From positions 5,580,001-5,644,000 of the forward strand of contig NZ_CP023695.1 of NCBI RefSeq assembly GCF_008704395.1: 64,000 nucleotides of DNA, in the 5' to 3' direction. Every line of letters begins with the position of its first letter. Position 1 is the stretch's first letter. The notes under the pieces are model-generated. The model saw nothing but the letters and a program-made list of their open reading frames with translations. It ran no database searches and was not told the origin of the DNA. Positions 1-8,104 of this stretch are shown in pieces. Origin of the DNA: Streptomyces alboniger. Lineage in GTDB: Bacteria; Actinomycetota; Actinomycetes; Streptomycetales; Streptomycetaceae. The translations under genes were made by a program, and so were the position numbers.

Positions 1-157
1 GGTCACGGCTTGCACCTTGGGTGGAGCCGACGGCTGCCGGCCCGCTTTTCAGATGTGCCTCGCCCGCGCGGTACGGGGCCTGAGAGATTCAAGGGAGGGA
101 CTTGCTCCTTCGGCGCCCCGGAGCGTCGTACGACGCCTGCCGGGAACTCTCCCGCGC
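1..157 (-). promoter_or_regulatory. Glycine riboswitch (leader of a gcvT-type gene to the left)
   Basis: Read on the minus strand from about 157 downwards, the sequence carries the glycine aptamer core. A GGGAGAG arm (about 155-149) is followed by GCCGAAGGAGCAA (about 116-104) and then by the closing arm CTCTCAGG (about 86-79). These are the diagnostic conserved blocks of this class, which binds glycine and in actinobacteria usually switches on glycine-cleavage genes. Downstream (about 78-1) a GC-rich stretch runs to the window edge and is probably the expression platform and 5' leader. The controlled gene lies outside the window; gcvT is expected from known Streptomyces organisation. Only one full aptamer block is recognised; a degenerate second aptamer in 1-78 is not excluded. 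A long plus-strand reading frame crosses this region, but it is antisense to the RNA. Confidence 0.88.
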
Positions 158-286
158 GGATTCAAACGGCCGGTATGGAGTTGGCGCGCACATCATTGCA
201 CGCGAGGTGGACGAGGGGGACTCATGGTCGAGTAATCCCCTTGTGCGGCATTACCTTCTCTTTACACTTGCCGGGGAAAGCAGTAC

Positions 287-985
287 GTGACCGCTATGGG
301 GAGGCAGATCACGGTGCGCAGCAGGACGAGTGTGTACGCCACGACCACGGGGGTGGCGCTGCCCAAGCAGGCCGCCGCCCCGCTCGGGGAGGACTGCGGC
401 CGGCTCCCCGTGGCCGTCGTCCGGGATCTGCGCCACCGGGCCGGGCACAGCCCCCACCGGCTCTCCTTCGACGAGGGCGACCTGGTCGTCGTCTCCGGGC
501 TGCCCGGCGGCGGAAAGTCCACGCTGATGCGGCAGGCCGTCACGGGCCCCCGCATCGACTCCCAGGACACCCGCGACCGCTGGGCCCGCCGCATGCCGCG
601 CCTGCTGCCCTACGCGCTCTACCGCCCCCTGGTCCGCCTCGCGCACTACGCGGCGCTGCGCCGCGTCCTGCGGTCCGGCGCCGGCGCCGTCGTGCACGAC
701 TGCGGCACCCAGCCCTGGGTGCGCCGCTGGCTCGCCCGCGAGGCCGCGCGGCGCGGCAGGACCCTGCACCTGCTCCTGCTCGACGTCCCCGCGGACACCG
801 CCCTCGCCGGCCAGCGCGAGCGCGGCCGCGGCGTCTCCCGGTACGCCTTCGCGCGCCACCGCAGAACCGTCGGGCGGCTGGTCGGTGCCGCCGAGCGCGG
901 CCGTCTGCCGCGCGGCTGCGGCTCGGCGGTGCTCCTCGACCGCGCGGCGGCGCAGGTCCTGCGGGGGATCGCCTTCGACCGCTGA
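287..985 (+). CDS. P-loop AAA-family ATPase/kinase-like protein
   Basis: A 232-residue protein with a textbook Walker A loop, GLPGGGKST, at residues 71-79. An RxxH/RxGR-rich segment near residues 180-195 resembles the lid of small nucleotide or zeta-type kinases. The family is small ATP-binding kinases often annotated as AAA or zeta-toxin-like; the substrate is unknown. GTG 287 was chosen because a GGGGAAAG ribosome site sits 7 bases upstream; ATG 296 is an alternative. It diverges from the glycine riboswitch transcript, so the 130 bases between them hold both promoters. No membrane segment or signal peptide is visible. The phosphotransfer function is inference. Confidence 0.75.
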   Translation: MTAMGRQITVRSRTSVYATTTGVALPKQAAAPLGEDCGRLPVAVVRDLRHRAGHSPHRLSFDEGDLVVVSGLPGGGKSTLMRQAVTGPRIDSQDTRDRWARRMPRLLPYALYRPLVRLAHYAALRRVLRSGAGAVVHDCGTQPWVRRWLAREAARRGRTLHLLLLDVPADTALAGQRERGRGVSRYAFARHRRTVGRLVGAAERGRLPRGCGSAVLLDRAAAQVLRGIAFDR

Positions 986-1040
986 GGACGCCCGACGCTA
1001 GGGTTTCGGCCGCAGGCAGCCGCGACCCGCGGGCAGCGGT

Positions 1041-1080
1041 CGTGGGCAGGGGTTGGACAGCGCGAGCAGGGGTTGGACAG
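1041..1080 (+). repeat. 20-bp tandem duplication at the SseB ribosome site
   Basis: Two adjacent 20-base units (1041-1060 and 1061-1080) differ at two positions and share the 15-base core GCAGGGGTTGGACAG. The second copy ends directly before the ATG at 1081, so the purine-rich ribosome-binding sequence CAGGGG is present twice. It looks like a recent local duplication. Confidence 0.8.
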
Positions 1081-1863
1081 ATGGACTTTCCGGCGCAGGC
1101 ACATGCCCATCCGTACGGCGGATGGCCGGGCAATGAACTCGAAGAGGTCCTCGCGGCCTCCCTCGGCGCCCCCGCGTCGGCGGGCGCACGGATCGTGGAG
1201 GTCCTCGGCCGCAGCCGGATATGGATCCCCCTGCCGAACGGCGGGGGCCCCGACAGCGGCACCCTCGACCTGCCCACCCTGGAGATCGACGGCCAGGCGT
1301 ACGTCCCCGTCTTCACCTCCGAACAGCAGTTCCGCCAGGCACTCGGCGAGGCGGCCGACCGCATGGGACACACGGTCGCACCCGCCGTCGAGTTCGCCCG
1401 CGGCCTGCCCCCGCAGCTGGGCCTGGCCCTGAACCCGGACGGCACGGTCGGCGTCCCGCTGCCGCCCCCCGCGGTCGCCGAGCTGTGCCGGGCCGGGCGC
1501 ACCCCGCTGGACGGGCCCACCACCGGCGGCCGCGTACGCCTCTTCGAGCCGGACTGGCAGGAGGACCCCGTGGACTTCCTCGCCGCGGCCGGCCGGGAGT
1601 TCGAGGCGGCCGGCGTCGTGCTCACGGCGCGCCGCTGCCTGGCCGCCATCGAGACGGACGACCCGACCCTCTTCGTCGGTGTCGAACTGTCCTCCTGGGA
1701 GGGCACCGCCCGCGACCTGCCGATGGAGGCCCTGGGCCGCGCCCTCGGCCAGGTCCCCGTGCCGTGGCCGGTGAACCTCGTCCTGCTCGACGTGGCGCAG
1801 GACCCGGTCGCCGACTGGCTGCGCGTGACGGTGCGGCCGTTCTACCACCGGATCGCCGCTTAA
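1081..1863 (+). CDS. SseB-like protein (first copy)
   Basis: A 260-residue soluble protein of the type annotated in Streptomyces as 'enhanced serine sensitivity protein SseB'. It has an N-terminal SseB-like alpha/beta domain (about residues 20-125, with an IWIPL strand and VPVFTSEQQF) and an SseB C-terminal domain (about 130-258, ending in a WLRVTVRPFY motif). E. coli SseB overproduction affects serine sensitivity, but the biochemical function is unknown. ATG 1081 was chosen because it follows a ribosome site (itself duplicated); the same frame stays open far upstream, but that part runs through the preceding gene and the riboswitch antisense. A related gene follows at 1942, suggesting a tandem paralogue pair that is probably co-transcribed. 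Confidence 0.78.
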   Translation: MDFPAQAHAHPYGGWPGNELEEVLAASLGAPASAGARIVEVLGRSRIWIPLPNGGGPDSGTLDLPTLEIDGQAYVPVFTSEQQFRQALGEAADRMGHTVAPAVEFARGLPPQLGLALNPDGTVGVPLPPPAVAELCRAGRTPLDGPTTGGRVRLFEPDWQEDPVDFLAAAGREFEAAGVVLTARRCLAAIETDDPTLFVGVELSSWEGTARDLPMEALGRALGQVPVPWPVNLVLLDVAQDPVADWLRVTVRPFYHRIAA

Positions 1864-1880
1864 GCTGGTTCCATTCCTTG

Positions 1881-1897
1881 GGCCCAGTGACTGGGCC
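1881..1897 (+). terminator. Short GC hairpin between the two SseB-like genes
   Basis: GGCCCAG-TGA-CTGGGCC is a perfect 7-bp stem with a 3-base loop, followed by TATTCCT. It could be a weak terminator or processing stem between 1863 and 1942. There is no real U-tract, so partial read-through into the second gene is likely. Confidence 0.4.
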
Positions 1898-1941
1898 TAT
1901 TCCTCGGGTCCGTTGAGTTCGTCACGAAGGGGCGGTTACGG

Positions 1942-2715
1942 GTGAGTGCGTCGGGCACGGCCGCGGCCGGACAGGTGGAGCAGGTGCTGCGCCAGGTGAC
2001 GCCGGGGCGTTACGACGCGTACGAGGCGCTCCTGCGCGCGCTCGCCGCCGACCAGGTGTGGATGCTGCTCTGGCACGGCCAGGCCGGCTCCCCCGACGCC
2101 CAGTACGGGAACATGGAGATCGAGGGCCTCGGCTACGCCCCCTGCGTGACCTCCGCCCAGGAACTGTCCGCGAGCGGCTGGAACCGCAGCTACGAAGTGG
2201 TGCGCGGCGTCGATGTCGCCCGCACCCTCTACCCCGACCACTACGGCCTGTGGCTGAATCCGCACGCCCCCGGCGGCGGCGTCGGCATCCCCTGGCTCGA
2301 TCTGCGCCGCATCTCCACCGGCCTCGACCTGCTGCCCGCCGGGCCCCTCAGGCTCACCGAGCCGAGCATCGAGATCCCCCAGTTCTACGCCCTGTTGACG
2401 CAGAACGCGCACCGCACCCCCGCGGTCCGCTCGCTGCGCCGCGCCTGGGTGCAGCCCGCCCTCGGCGCGCCCTATCTGGCCATCGGCCTCGATGTGTACG
2501 ACACGTCGCCGCCGTCGGTCGACGCGGTGCGGGCGATGATGCAGCAGTCCATCGCGGCCGTCCCGGAGGGGCTGCCCGTCTCGACCGTCGCGATGTCCGA
2601 CGACTACGACCCGGTCGCCATGTGGCTGCGGGCCAACGCCCGGCCGTTCTACGACCGCGATGCCCAGGCGGCCCCCGCCCCCGCGGGCGGATACGGCTAC
2701 CCCGCGCAGTACTGA
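1942..2715 (+). CDS. SseB-like protein (second copy)
   Basis: A 257-residue protein with the same architecture as its upstream neighbour. It has an N-terminal SseB-like domain with VWMLLWHGQ and YAPCVTSAQEL, a central GLWLNPHAPGGGVGIPWLDL strand pair, and a C-terminal domain ending in MWLRANARPFYDRD, closely matching WLRVTVRPFYHR of the first copy. Start GTG 1942 has GAAGGGG about 10 bases upstream. The C-terminal tail is Ala/Pro/Tyr-rich and looks disordered. Tandem paralogy with the 1081 gene is seen directly; a role in serine or amino-acid stress is only family lore. The position near a glycine riboswitch is suggestive but not evidence of function. Confidence 0.76.
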   Translation: MSASGTAAAGQVEQVLRQVTPGRYDAYEALLRALAADQVWMLLWHGQAGSPDAQYGNMEIEGLGYAPCVTSAQELSASGWNRSYEVVRGVDVARTLYPDHYGLWLNPHAPGGGVGIPWLDLRRISTGLDLLPAGPLRLTEPSIEIPQFYALLTQNAHRTPAVRSLRRAWVQPALGAPYLAIGLDVYDTSPPSVDAVRAMMQQSIAAVPEGLPVSTVAMSDDYDPVAMWLRANARPFYDRDAQAAPAPAGGYGYPAQY

Positions 2716-3013
2716 ACAGCGCGAACGGACGCGATGTCCGTTCTGATGCTGGTGGGGCCCTATGGGCTCCCGTGAAGCCTTGCACCCCAACTGCCCCGTG
2801 TTCGACCATCGTTCACCCGCGTCCGCATAACGGAACACCTCGATCAGCATCACGTTTGCGCATCCATTCCCCGTCAAGTCTGGTAACAGATCGCGACGTG
2901 GATGAAGACTCCCGCTCCAGGGGCCTTCGCCCCCTGCGTACGACGGACTGATCACGTCGCTACAGCGGCAAGTGCGGGCCGGTCACCACCGGTTGAGAGG
3001 GGTCCCTGCCACG

Positions 3014-4018
3014 ATGACGGCACCATTGCATGACACACCTGCGGACGCGGACCCGACCGAGGACGTCGCCCCCGCAGCTGGTGCAGGGGTGAAGAAGGTC
3101 GAGGGCCGGTCCCTCAAGCAGATCGCCTGGAACCGGCTGAAGCAGGACAAGGTCGCCCTCGCGGGCGCCTTCGTCGTGCTGTTCCTCGTCCTGGTCGCCG
3201 TCTTCGCGCCCTTGATCGTGAGCCTGCTGGGCCACCCGCCCAACGACTTCCACCAGGAAGAGCTGGACGAGCTGACCAACCTCCCCAAGGGCGCGCTCGG
3301 CGGTATCAGCAGCGACTTCCTCCTCGGCGTGGAGCCCAACAAGGGCCGCGACATCTTCAGCCGGATCGTCTACGGGGCACGCATCTCGCTGCTCGTGGCG
3401 TTCCTCGCGGCCGTGGTCGCCGTCGCCCTCGGCACGCTCTTCGGCATCATGGCGGGCTACTTCGGCGGCTGGGTCGACGCGCTGATCAGCCGCGTGATGG
3501 ACGTGCTGCTGTCGTTCCCGCAGCTGCTCTTCATCATCTCCCTGGTCTCGGTCCTGCCGGACGACCTGCTCGGCCTCACCGGCAGCGGTGTCCGCGTCGG
3601 CATCCTCGTCCTGGTCATCGGCTTCTTCGGCTGGCCCTACGTCGGCCGGATCGTCCGCGGCCAGACGCTCTCGCTCCGTGAACGCGAGTACGTGGAAGCG
3701 GCCCGCAGCCTCGGCGGCGGAAAGCGCCACATCCTCTTCCGTGAACTGCTGCCCAACCTGGTCGCCCCGATCACCGTCTACGCGACGCTGATGATCCCGA
3801 CCAACATCCTCACGGAGGCGGCCCTGAGCTTCCTCGGCGCCGGTGTGAAGCCGCCGACGGCCTCCTGGGGAGGCATGCTGCGCGACGCGCTCGAAACCTA
3901 CGAGCACGACCCGATGTTCATGGTCGTCCCGGGCGTGACGATCTTCATCACCGTTCTGGCCTTCAACCTCTTCGGCGACGGGCTGCGTGACGCGCTCGAC
4001 CCGAAGGGAACGCGCTAG
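3014..4018 (+). CDS. Peptide ABC transporter permease, OppC/DppC type
   Basis: A 334-residue inner-membrane permease. After a hydrophilic N-terminal tail (about 35 residues) comes the OppC-N segment with the first membrane helix (VALAGAFVVLFLVLVAVFAP), then an extracytoplasmic loop, then five more helices of the BPD_transp_1 domain. The EAA loop YVEAARSLGGGKRHILFREL (around residue 225) contacts the ATPases. ATG 3014 was chosen over an in-frame start at 2972 because it follows GAGAGGGG and removes a non-homologous extension. It is the first gene of a five-gene oligopeptide transporter. The 298 bases before it (2716-3013) contain no gene I can support; they presumably hold the operon promoter. 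Confidence 0.9.
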   Translation: MTAPLHDTPADADPTEDVAPAAGAGVKKVEGRSLKQIAWNRLKQDKVALAGAFVVLFLVLVAVFAPLIVSLLGHPPNDFHQEELDELTNLPKGALGGISSDFLLGVEPNKGRDIFSRIVYGARISLLVAFLAAVVAVALGTLFGIMAGYFGGWVDALISRVMDVLLSFPQLLFIISLVSVLPDDLLGLTGSGVRVGILVLVIGFFGWPYVGRIVRGQTLSLREREYVEAARSLGGGKRHILFRELLPNLVAPITVYATLMIPTNILTEAALSFLGAGVKPPTASWGGMLRDALETYEHDPMFMVVPGVTIFITVLAFNLFGDGLRDALDPKGTR

Positions 4019-4121
4019 AAACCCCCAACCGGCTCGCCCCTGCCGCATGTCAGGTGGCTCCACCCCATGGTTCTCCGGCAGCTCAAGGCCAGGGACCGCG
4101 AATCTCGGAGGTTACGAGAAA

Positions 4122-5876
4122 ATGCCCACAGTTTCCTCGAAACGACGGCTCACCAGCGGTGCGGCCCTCGTCGTCGCGGCACTGGTGACCACCACGGCGT
4201 GCGGCGGCGGTGACGGTGGTGACGGTGACTCGAAGGGTGCCGGCTACAACGCGGCGCTGAACAAGGTCGCCAACCCCTCGAAGAAGAAGGGGGGCACGCT
4301 GAGGATGGTCGGCAAGCAGGACCTCGACTCGGCCGACCCCCAGCGCGCGTACTACGGCATGTCCTGGGACTTCATGCGCTTCTACACCCGGCAGCTGGTG
4401 TCCTACGACACCAAGCCGGGCAAGGCGGGCACGAAGCTGGTCCCCGACCTCGCCACCTCCACCGCGAAGATCTCGGACGACGGCAAGACGTACACGTACA
4501 AGCTGCGGGACGGCCTGACCTGGGAGGACGGCTCCGAGCTGACCTCCAAGGACATCAAGTACGGCATCGAGCGCGCATGGGCGACGGACACCATCACCGG
4601 TGGTCCGGGCTACATCAGGCAGGCGCTCGACCCGGACTCCAAGTACAAGGGCCCGTACAAGGACAAGGGCGGTCTGAAGGCGATCGAGACGCCCGACGAC
4701 AAGACCATCATCTTCAAACTGCCCAAGCGCAACGGTGACTTCGAGCAGTTCCTCGCCATGCCGACCGGTTCGCCGGTGAAGCAGGCCAAGGACACCAAGG
4801 CGAAGTACACCGCGCGGCCGTTCTCCTCGGGCCCGTACAAGTTCCAGTCGTACAAGTCCGGCAAGAAGATCGTGCTCGTCCGCAACGACAAGTGGAAGAA
4901 GTCCTCGGACCCGATCCGCGCGGCGCTGCCCGACAAGATCGACGTGACGATCTCCGCCAACCTGGAGGAGAACGACAAGAGGCTGATGGCGGGCGACTAC
5001 GACGTCGACCTCAACGGCACGGGCATGACCCAGTCCGGTCGCGTCACCGCGGTCTCGAAGCACAAGGACAACGTCGACAACATGCACACGTCCTTCGTGC
5101 GCTACGTCGCCCTGATCCACACCGCGAAGCCCTTCGACAACGTGCACTGCCGCAAGGCGGTCTTCTACGGCACGGACTTCGAGAGCCTCCAGCGGACCCG
5201 CGGCGGCAAGCTCGCGGCCGGTGACATCGCCAACAGCACCTTCCCCGTGGCGATCCCCGGTCACAGCGACTACGACCCGTACGGGGTGCTGAAGCGCAAG
5301 GGCAAGCCGGACGCCGCCAAGGCCAAGGAAGAGCTGAAGAAGTGCGGCAAGCCGGACGGCTTCAAGGCCAAGCTCACCGCCCGCAACAACAACCCGGGTG
5401 AGGTCGACGCCGCCGAGGCGCTCCAGGAGCAGCTGATGAAGGTCGGCATCGACGTCAGCGTCGAGTCCCTGGACGGCGCCGACTCCGCCAGCATCACCGG
5501 CTCGCCCTCCGTCGTGAAGAAGCGCGGCTACAGCATGCAGATGAGCGGCTGGGGCCCGGACTTCCCGTCCGGCCAGGGCTACGCGCAGCCGCTGTTCGAC
5601 AGCCGTTACCTGATCGACAACGGCAACTACAACGAGTCGCAGATCAAGGACAAGAAGATCGACGCGCTCTTCGACAAGGCGATCGCGGAGACCGACCCGG
5701 CCAAGGCCGGCGAGATCTACAAGCAGCTCGACAAGCGGATCCTCGACAACGCCGACTGGATGCCCTTCCTCTACGAGAAGAACATCACCTGGCGCGGGTC
5801 GCGGCTGACCAACGCCTACATGAACGACGCCTACAACGGCCGGTACGACTACGTCTCGCTCGGTGTCGTCAAGTAA
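4122..5876 (+). CDS. Peptide-binding lipoprotein of the ABC transporter (SBP family 5)
   Basis: A 584-residue extracytoplasmic substrate-binding protein. A lipoprotein signal has KRR near the N-terminus, a hydrophobic stretch, and a lipobox ending in TTAC with Cys27 as the lipidated residue, followed by a Gly/Asp-rich linker. The SBP_bac_5 domain follows (about residues 75-560), with typical segments GGTLRMVGKQDLDSADPQ and TYTYKLRDGLTWEDG. ATG 4122 was chosen for the CGGAGG ribosome site at 4106-4111; a longer in-frame start at 3987 would destroy the signal peptide. Gene order is C-permease, binding protein, B-permease, ATPase, ATPase. Ligand specificity (di- or oligopeptide) cannot be read from the sequence. 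Confidence 0.92.
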   Translation: MPTVSSKRRLTSGAALVVAALVTTTACGGGDGGDGDSKGAGYNAALNKVANPSKKKGGTLRMVGKQDLDSADPQRAYYGMSWDFMRFYTRQLVSYDTKPGKAGTKLVPDLATSTAKISDDGKTYTYKLRDGLTWEDGSELTSKDIKYGIERAWATDTITGGPGYIRQALDPDSKYKGPYKDKGGLKAIETPDDKTIIFKLPKRNGDFEQFLAMPTGSPVKQAKDTKAKYTARPFSSGPYKFQSYKSGKKIVLVRNDKWKKSSDPIRAALPDKIDVTISANLEENDKRLMAGDYDVDLNGTGMTQSGRVTAVSKHKDNVDNMHTSFVRYVALIHTAKPFDNVHCRKAVFYGTDFESLQRTRGGKLAAGDIANSTFPVAIPGHSDYDPYGVLKRKGKPDAAKAKEELKKCGKPDGFKAKLTARNNNPGEVDAAEALQEQLMKVGIDVSVESLDGADSASITGSPSVVKKRGYSMQMSGWGPDFPSGQGYAQPLFDSRYLIDNGNYNESQIKDKKIDALFDKAIAETDPAKAGEIYKQLDKRILDNADWMPFLYEKNITWRGSRLTNAYMNDAYNGRYDYVSLGVVK

Positions 5877-6008
5877 CCGACCCCGCATGACCCGTAGTTG
5901 ACCGTCCCACCGCCGCCGAATCCCGCCAGTCCGAAGGGCAGGTGATGGCCCCGGGCGGTGGCCGGGACCCCTCACGAGGGGGTGCCGGCCACCGCCGGGC
6001 CGCGCACA

Positions 6009-7010
6009 GTGCTTGCTTATCTCATCCGGCGCCTGATCGCCGTCATCATCATGGTGCTGGTCGTACTGCTCGCGACCTTCACCATCTTCTTCATGCTGCC
6101 CAAGTGGGCGGGACAGGACATCGCCGTCCTCTTCGCCGGCAAGGCATCGGGTGCCGAGCAGCTCGAGGGCATCCGCGTCAAACTCGGCCTGGACGACCCG
6201 CTGCTCGTCCAGTTCTGGGACTTCATCAAGGGCATCCCGATGGGCCGTGACTACGTCAACGGAAGTGACGTCACGCACTGCCCCGCCCCCTGCTTCGGTT
6301 ACTCGTTCCGTACCGAGGCGCCGGTCTGGGACACCCTCAAGGACGCCCTGCCCGTCACCGGCGCGCTCGCCGCCGGAGCCTGCGTGCTGTGGCTGGCCGG
6401 CGGTGTCATCACCGGCGTGATCTCCGCCCTGCGCCGCGGCACCATCTGGGACCGCGCCGCGATGACCACCGCGCTCGCCGGCGTCTCGCTGCCCGTCTTC
6501 TTCACCGGCATGATCGCGATGGGCGTCTTCGTCCACGAGCTGGGCTGGGTGAGGATCGCCGACAGCCTCAGCACCGACGACTCAATCGACGTCTGGTTCC
6601 AGACGCTGATCCTGCCGTGGATCGTGCTCGCGTTCCTCAACGCCGCCATGTACGCCCGCCTCACGCGCGCCACGATGCTGGAGGTCCTCGGCGAGGACTA
6701 CATCCGCACCGCGCGCGCCAAGGGCCTCGGCGAGGGCGTCGTCATCCGCAAGCATGCGCTGCGCTCCGCGATGACGCCGATCCTCACCGTCTTCGGACTC
6801 GACCTCGGCGTCCTGATGGGCGGCGCGGTGCTCACCGAGTCCACCTTCAACCTGCCGGGTCTCGGCCTCGAAGCGGTCAAGGCCATCAGCACCAAGGACC
6901 TGCCCGTCATTCTCGGCGTCACCCTGTGTGCGGCGCTCGCGATCGCCGTGGCCAACCTCGTCGTCGACCTCCTGTACGCCGTCATCGACCCGCGAGTGAG
7001 GCTGGGATGA
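6009..7010 (+). CDS. Peptide ABC transporter permease, OppB/DppB type
   Basis: A 333-residue permease starting MLAYLIRRLIAVIIM, the usual N-terminus of OppB proteins. It has a first membrane helix, a large external loop (about residues 40-110, with two Cys in THCPAPCFGY), and the BPD_transp_1 domain with five helices and the EAA loop YIRTARAKGLGEG. Start choice is uncertain: GTG 6009 fits the family but lacks a clear ribosome site. GTG 5982 (directly after GAGGGG) and GTG 5958 are in frame and possible. The stop overlaps the next start by four bases (ATGA), so coupling with the ATPase gene is likely. The two extracellular Cys could form a disulfide; this is speculative. Confidence 0.9.
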   Translation: MLAYLIRRLIAVIIMVLVVLLATFTIFFMLPKWAGQDIAVLFAGKASGAEQLEGIRVKLGLDDPLLVQFWDFIKGIPMGRDYVNGSDVTHCPAPCFGYSFRTEAPVWDTLKDALPVTGALAAGACVLWLAGGVITGVISALRRGTIWDRAAMTTALAGVSLPVFFTGMIAMGVFVHELGWVRIADSLSTDDSIDVWFQTLILPWIVLAFLNAAMYARLTRATMLEVLGEDYIRTARAKGLGEGVVIRKHALRSAMTPILTVFGLDLGVLMGGAVLTESTFNLPGLGLEAVKAISTKDLPVILGVTLCAALAIAVANLVVDLLYAVIDPRVRLG

Positions 7011-8104
7011 CCGAACTGTCCAAGAGCGGAGCCGCGGTGGGCGAGCCCGTCGCCGACTCGCCCGCTCCCTCCGCCTTCCTCGAGGTGCGCGACCTCAAGG
7101 TGCACTTCCCGACCGACGACGGCCTGGTCAGGTCGGTCGACGGGCTCAGCTTCCAGTTGGAGAAGGGCAAGACCCTCGGCATCGTGGGCGAGTCGGGCTC
7201 CGGCAAGTCGGTCACCTCGCTCGGCATCCTCGGCCTGCACACCGCCGGGCAGTACGGCCGCCGCAGGGCGCGGATCTCCGGTGAGATCTGGCTCAACGGC
7301 CAGGAGCTGCTGAGCGCCGACCCCGACGTGGTGCGCAAGCTGCGCGGCCGCGAGATGGCGATGATCTTCCAGGATCCGCTCTCCGCGCTGCACCCGTACT
7401 ACTCCATCGGCAAGCAGATCACCGAGGCGTACCGGGTCCACAACGACGTCGACAAGAAGACCGCCCGCAAGCGCGCGATCGAGATGCTCGACCGGGTGGG
7501 CATCCCCCAGCCGGACAAGCGCGTCGACGCCTACCCGCACGAGTTCTCCGGCGGCATGCGCCAGCGCGCGATGATCGCCATGGCGCTCGTCAACAACCCC
7601 GAGCTGCTCATCGCGGACGAGCCGACCACGGCCCTGGACGTCACCGTCCAGGCGCAGATCCTCGACCTGATCAGGGATCTGCAGAAGGAGTTCGGCTCCG
7701 CGGTCATCATGATCACGCACGATCTGGGCGTGGTCGCCGAGATGGCGGACGAGCTCCTGGTCATGTACGGCGGCCGGTGCGTCGAGCGCGGCACGGCCGA
7801 GAAGGTCTTCTACGAGCCCCAGCACCCCTACACCTGGGGCCTGCTCGGCTCGATGCCGCGCATCGACCGCGAGGAGACCGAGCGGCTCATCCCGGTCAAG
7901 GGCTCCCCGCCCAGCCTGATCAACCTGCCGAGCGGCTGCGCCTTCAACCCGCGCTGCCCCTACGCGGACATCCCCAAGGATCAGATCACCCGCCGCGAGC
8001 GCCCCGATCTGCGCGAGGTGGCCGCCGGGCACTACTCCGCCTGCCACATGTCGCAGGAAGAGCGCACCCGGATCTGGACCGAAGAGATTGCGCCGAAGCT
8101 GTGA
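7007..8104 (+). CDS. Peptide ABC transporter ATPase, OppD type
   Basis: A 365-residue cytoplasmic ATPase. Walker A GESGSGKS, Q-loop MIFQDPLSALHPYYS, signature FSGGMRQR, Walker B LLIADEPT, and H-loop ITHDLGVV are all intact. After the ABC domain comes the oligopeptide/dipeptide transporter C-terminal domain, with CAFNPRCPYA and a final Cys in HYSACHMS; four such Cys bind a 4Fe-4S cluster in OppD/DppD relatives, though binding here is inferred. The ATG overlaps the permease stop and the stop overlaps the next gene's GTG, so the three genes are translationally coupled. It pairs with the OppF-type ATPase to power peptide import. Confidence 0.94.
   Translation: MTELSKSGAAVGEPVADSPAPSAFLEVRDLKVHFPTDDGLVRSVDGLSFQLEKGKTLGIVGESGSGKSVTSLGILGLHTAGQYGRRRARISGEIWLNGQELLSADPDVVRKLRGREMAMIFQDPLSALHPYYSIGKQITEAYRVHNDVDKKTARKRAIEMLDRVGIPQPDKRVDAYPHEFSGGMRQRAMIAMALVNNPELLIADEPTTALDVTVQAQILDLIRDLQKEFGSAVIMITHDLGVVAEMADELLVMYGGRCVERGTAEKVFYEPQHPYTWGLLGSMPRIDREETERLIPVKGSPPSLINLPSGCAFNPRCPYADIPKDQITRRERPDLREVAAGHYSACHMSQEERTRIWTEEIAPKL

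Noticed and set aside
160..170. TTCAAAC-like tRNA T-loop
   Set aside because: No acceptor stem, anticodon arm or CCA-flanking structure around it.
10..1863. 617-residue plus-strand reading frame spanning riboswitch and first gene
   Set aside because: The first 1070 bases run antisense to the glycine riboswitch and through another gene in a different frame with Arg-rich shadow sequence; only 1081-1863 has family motifs.
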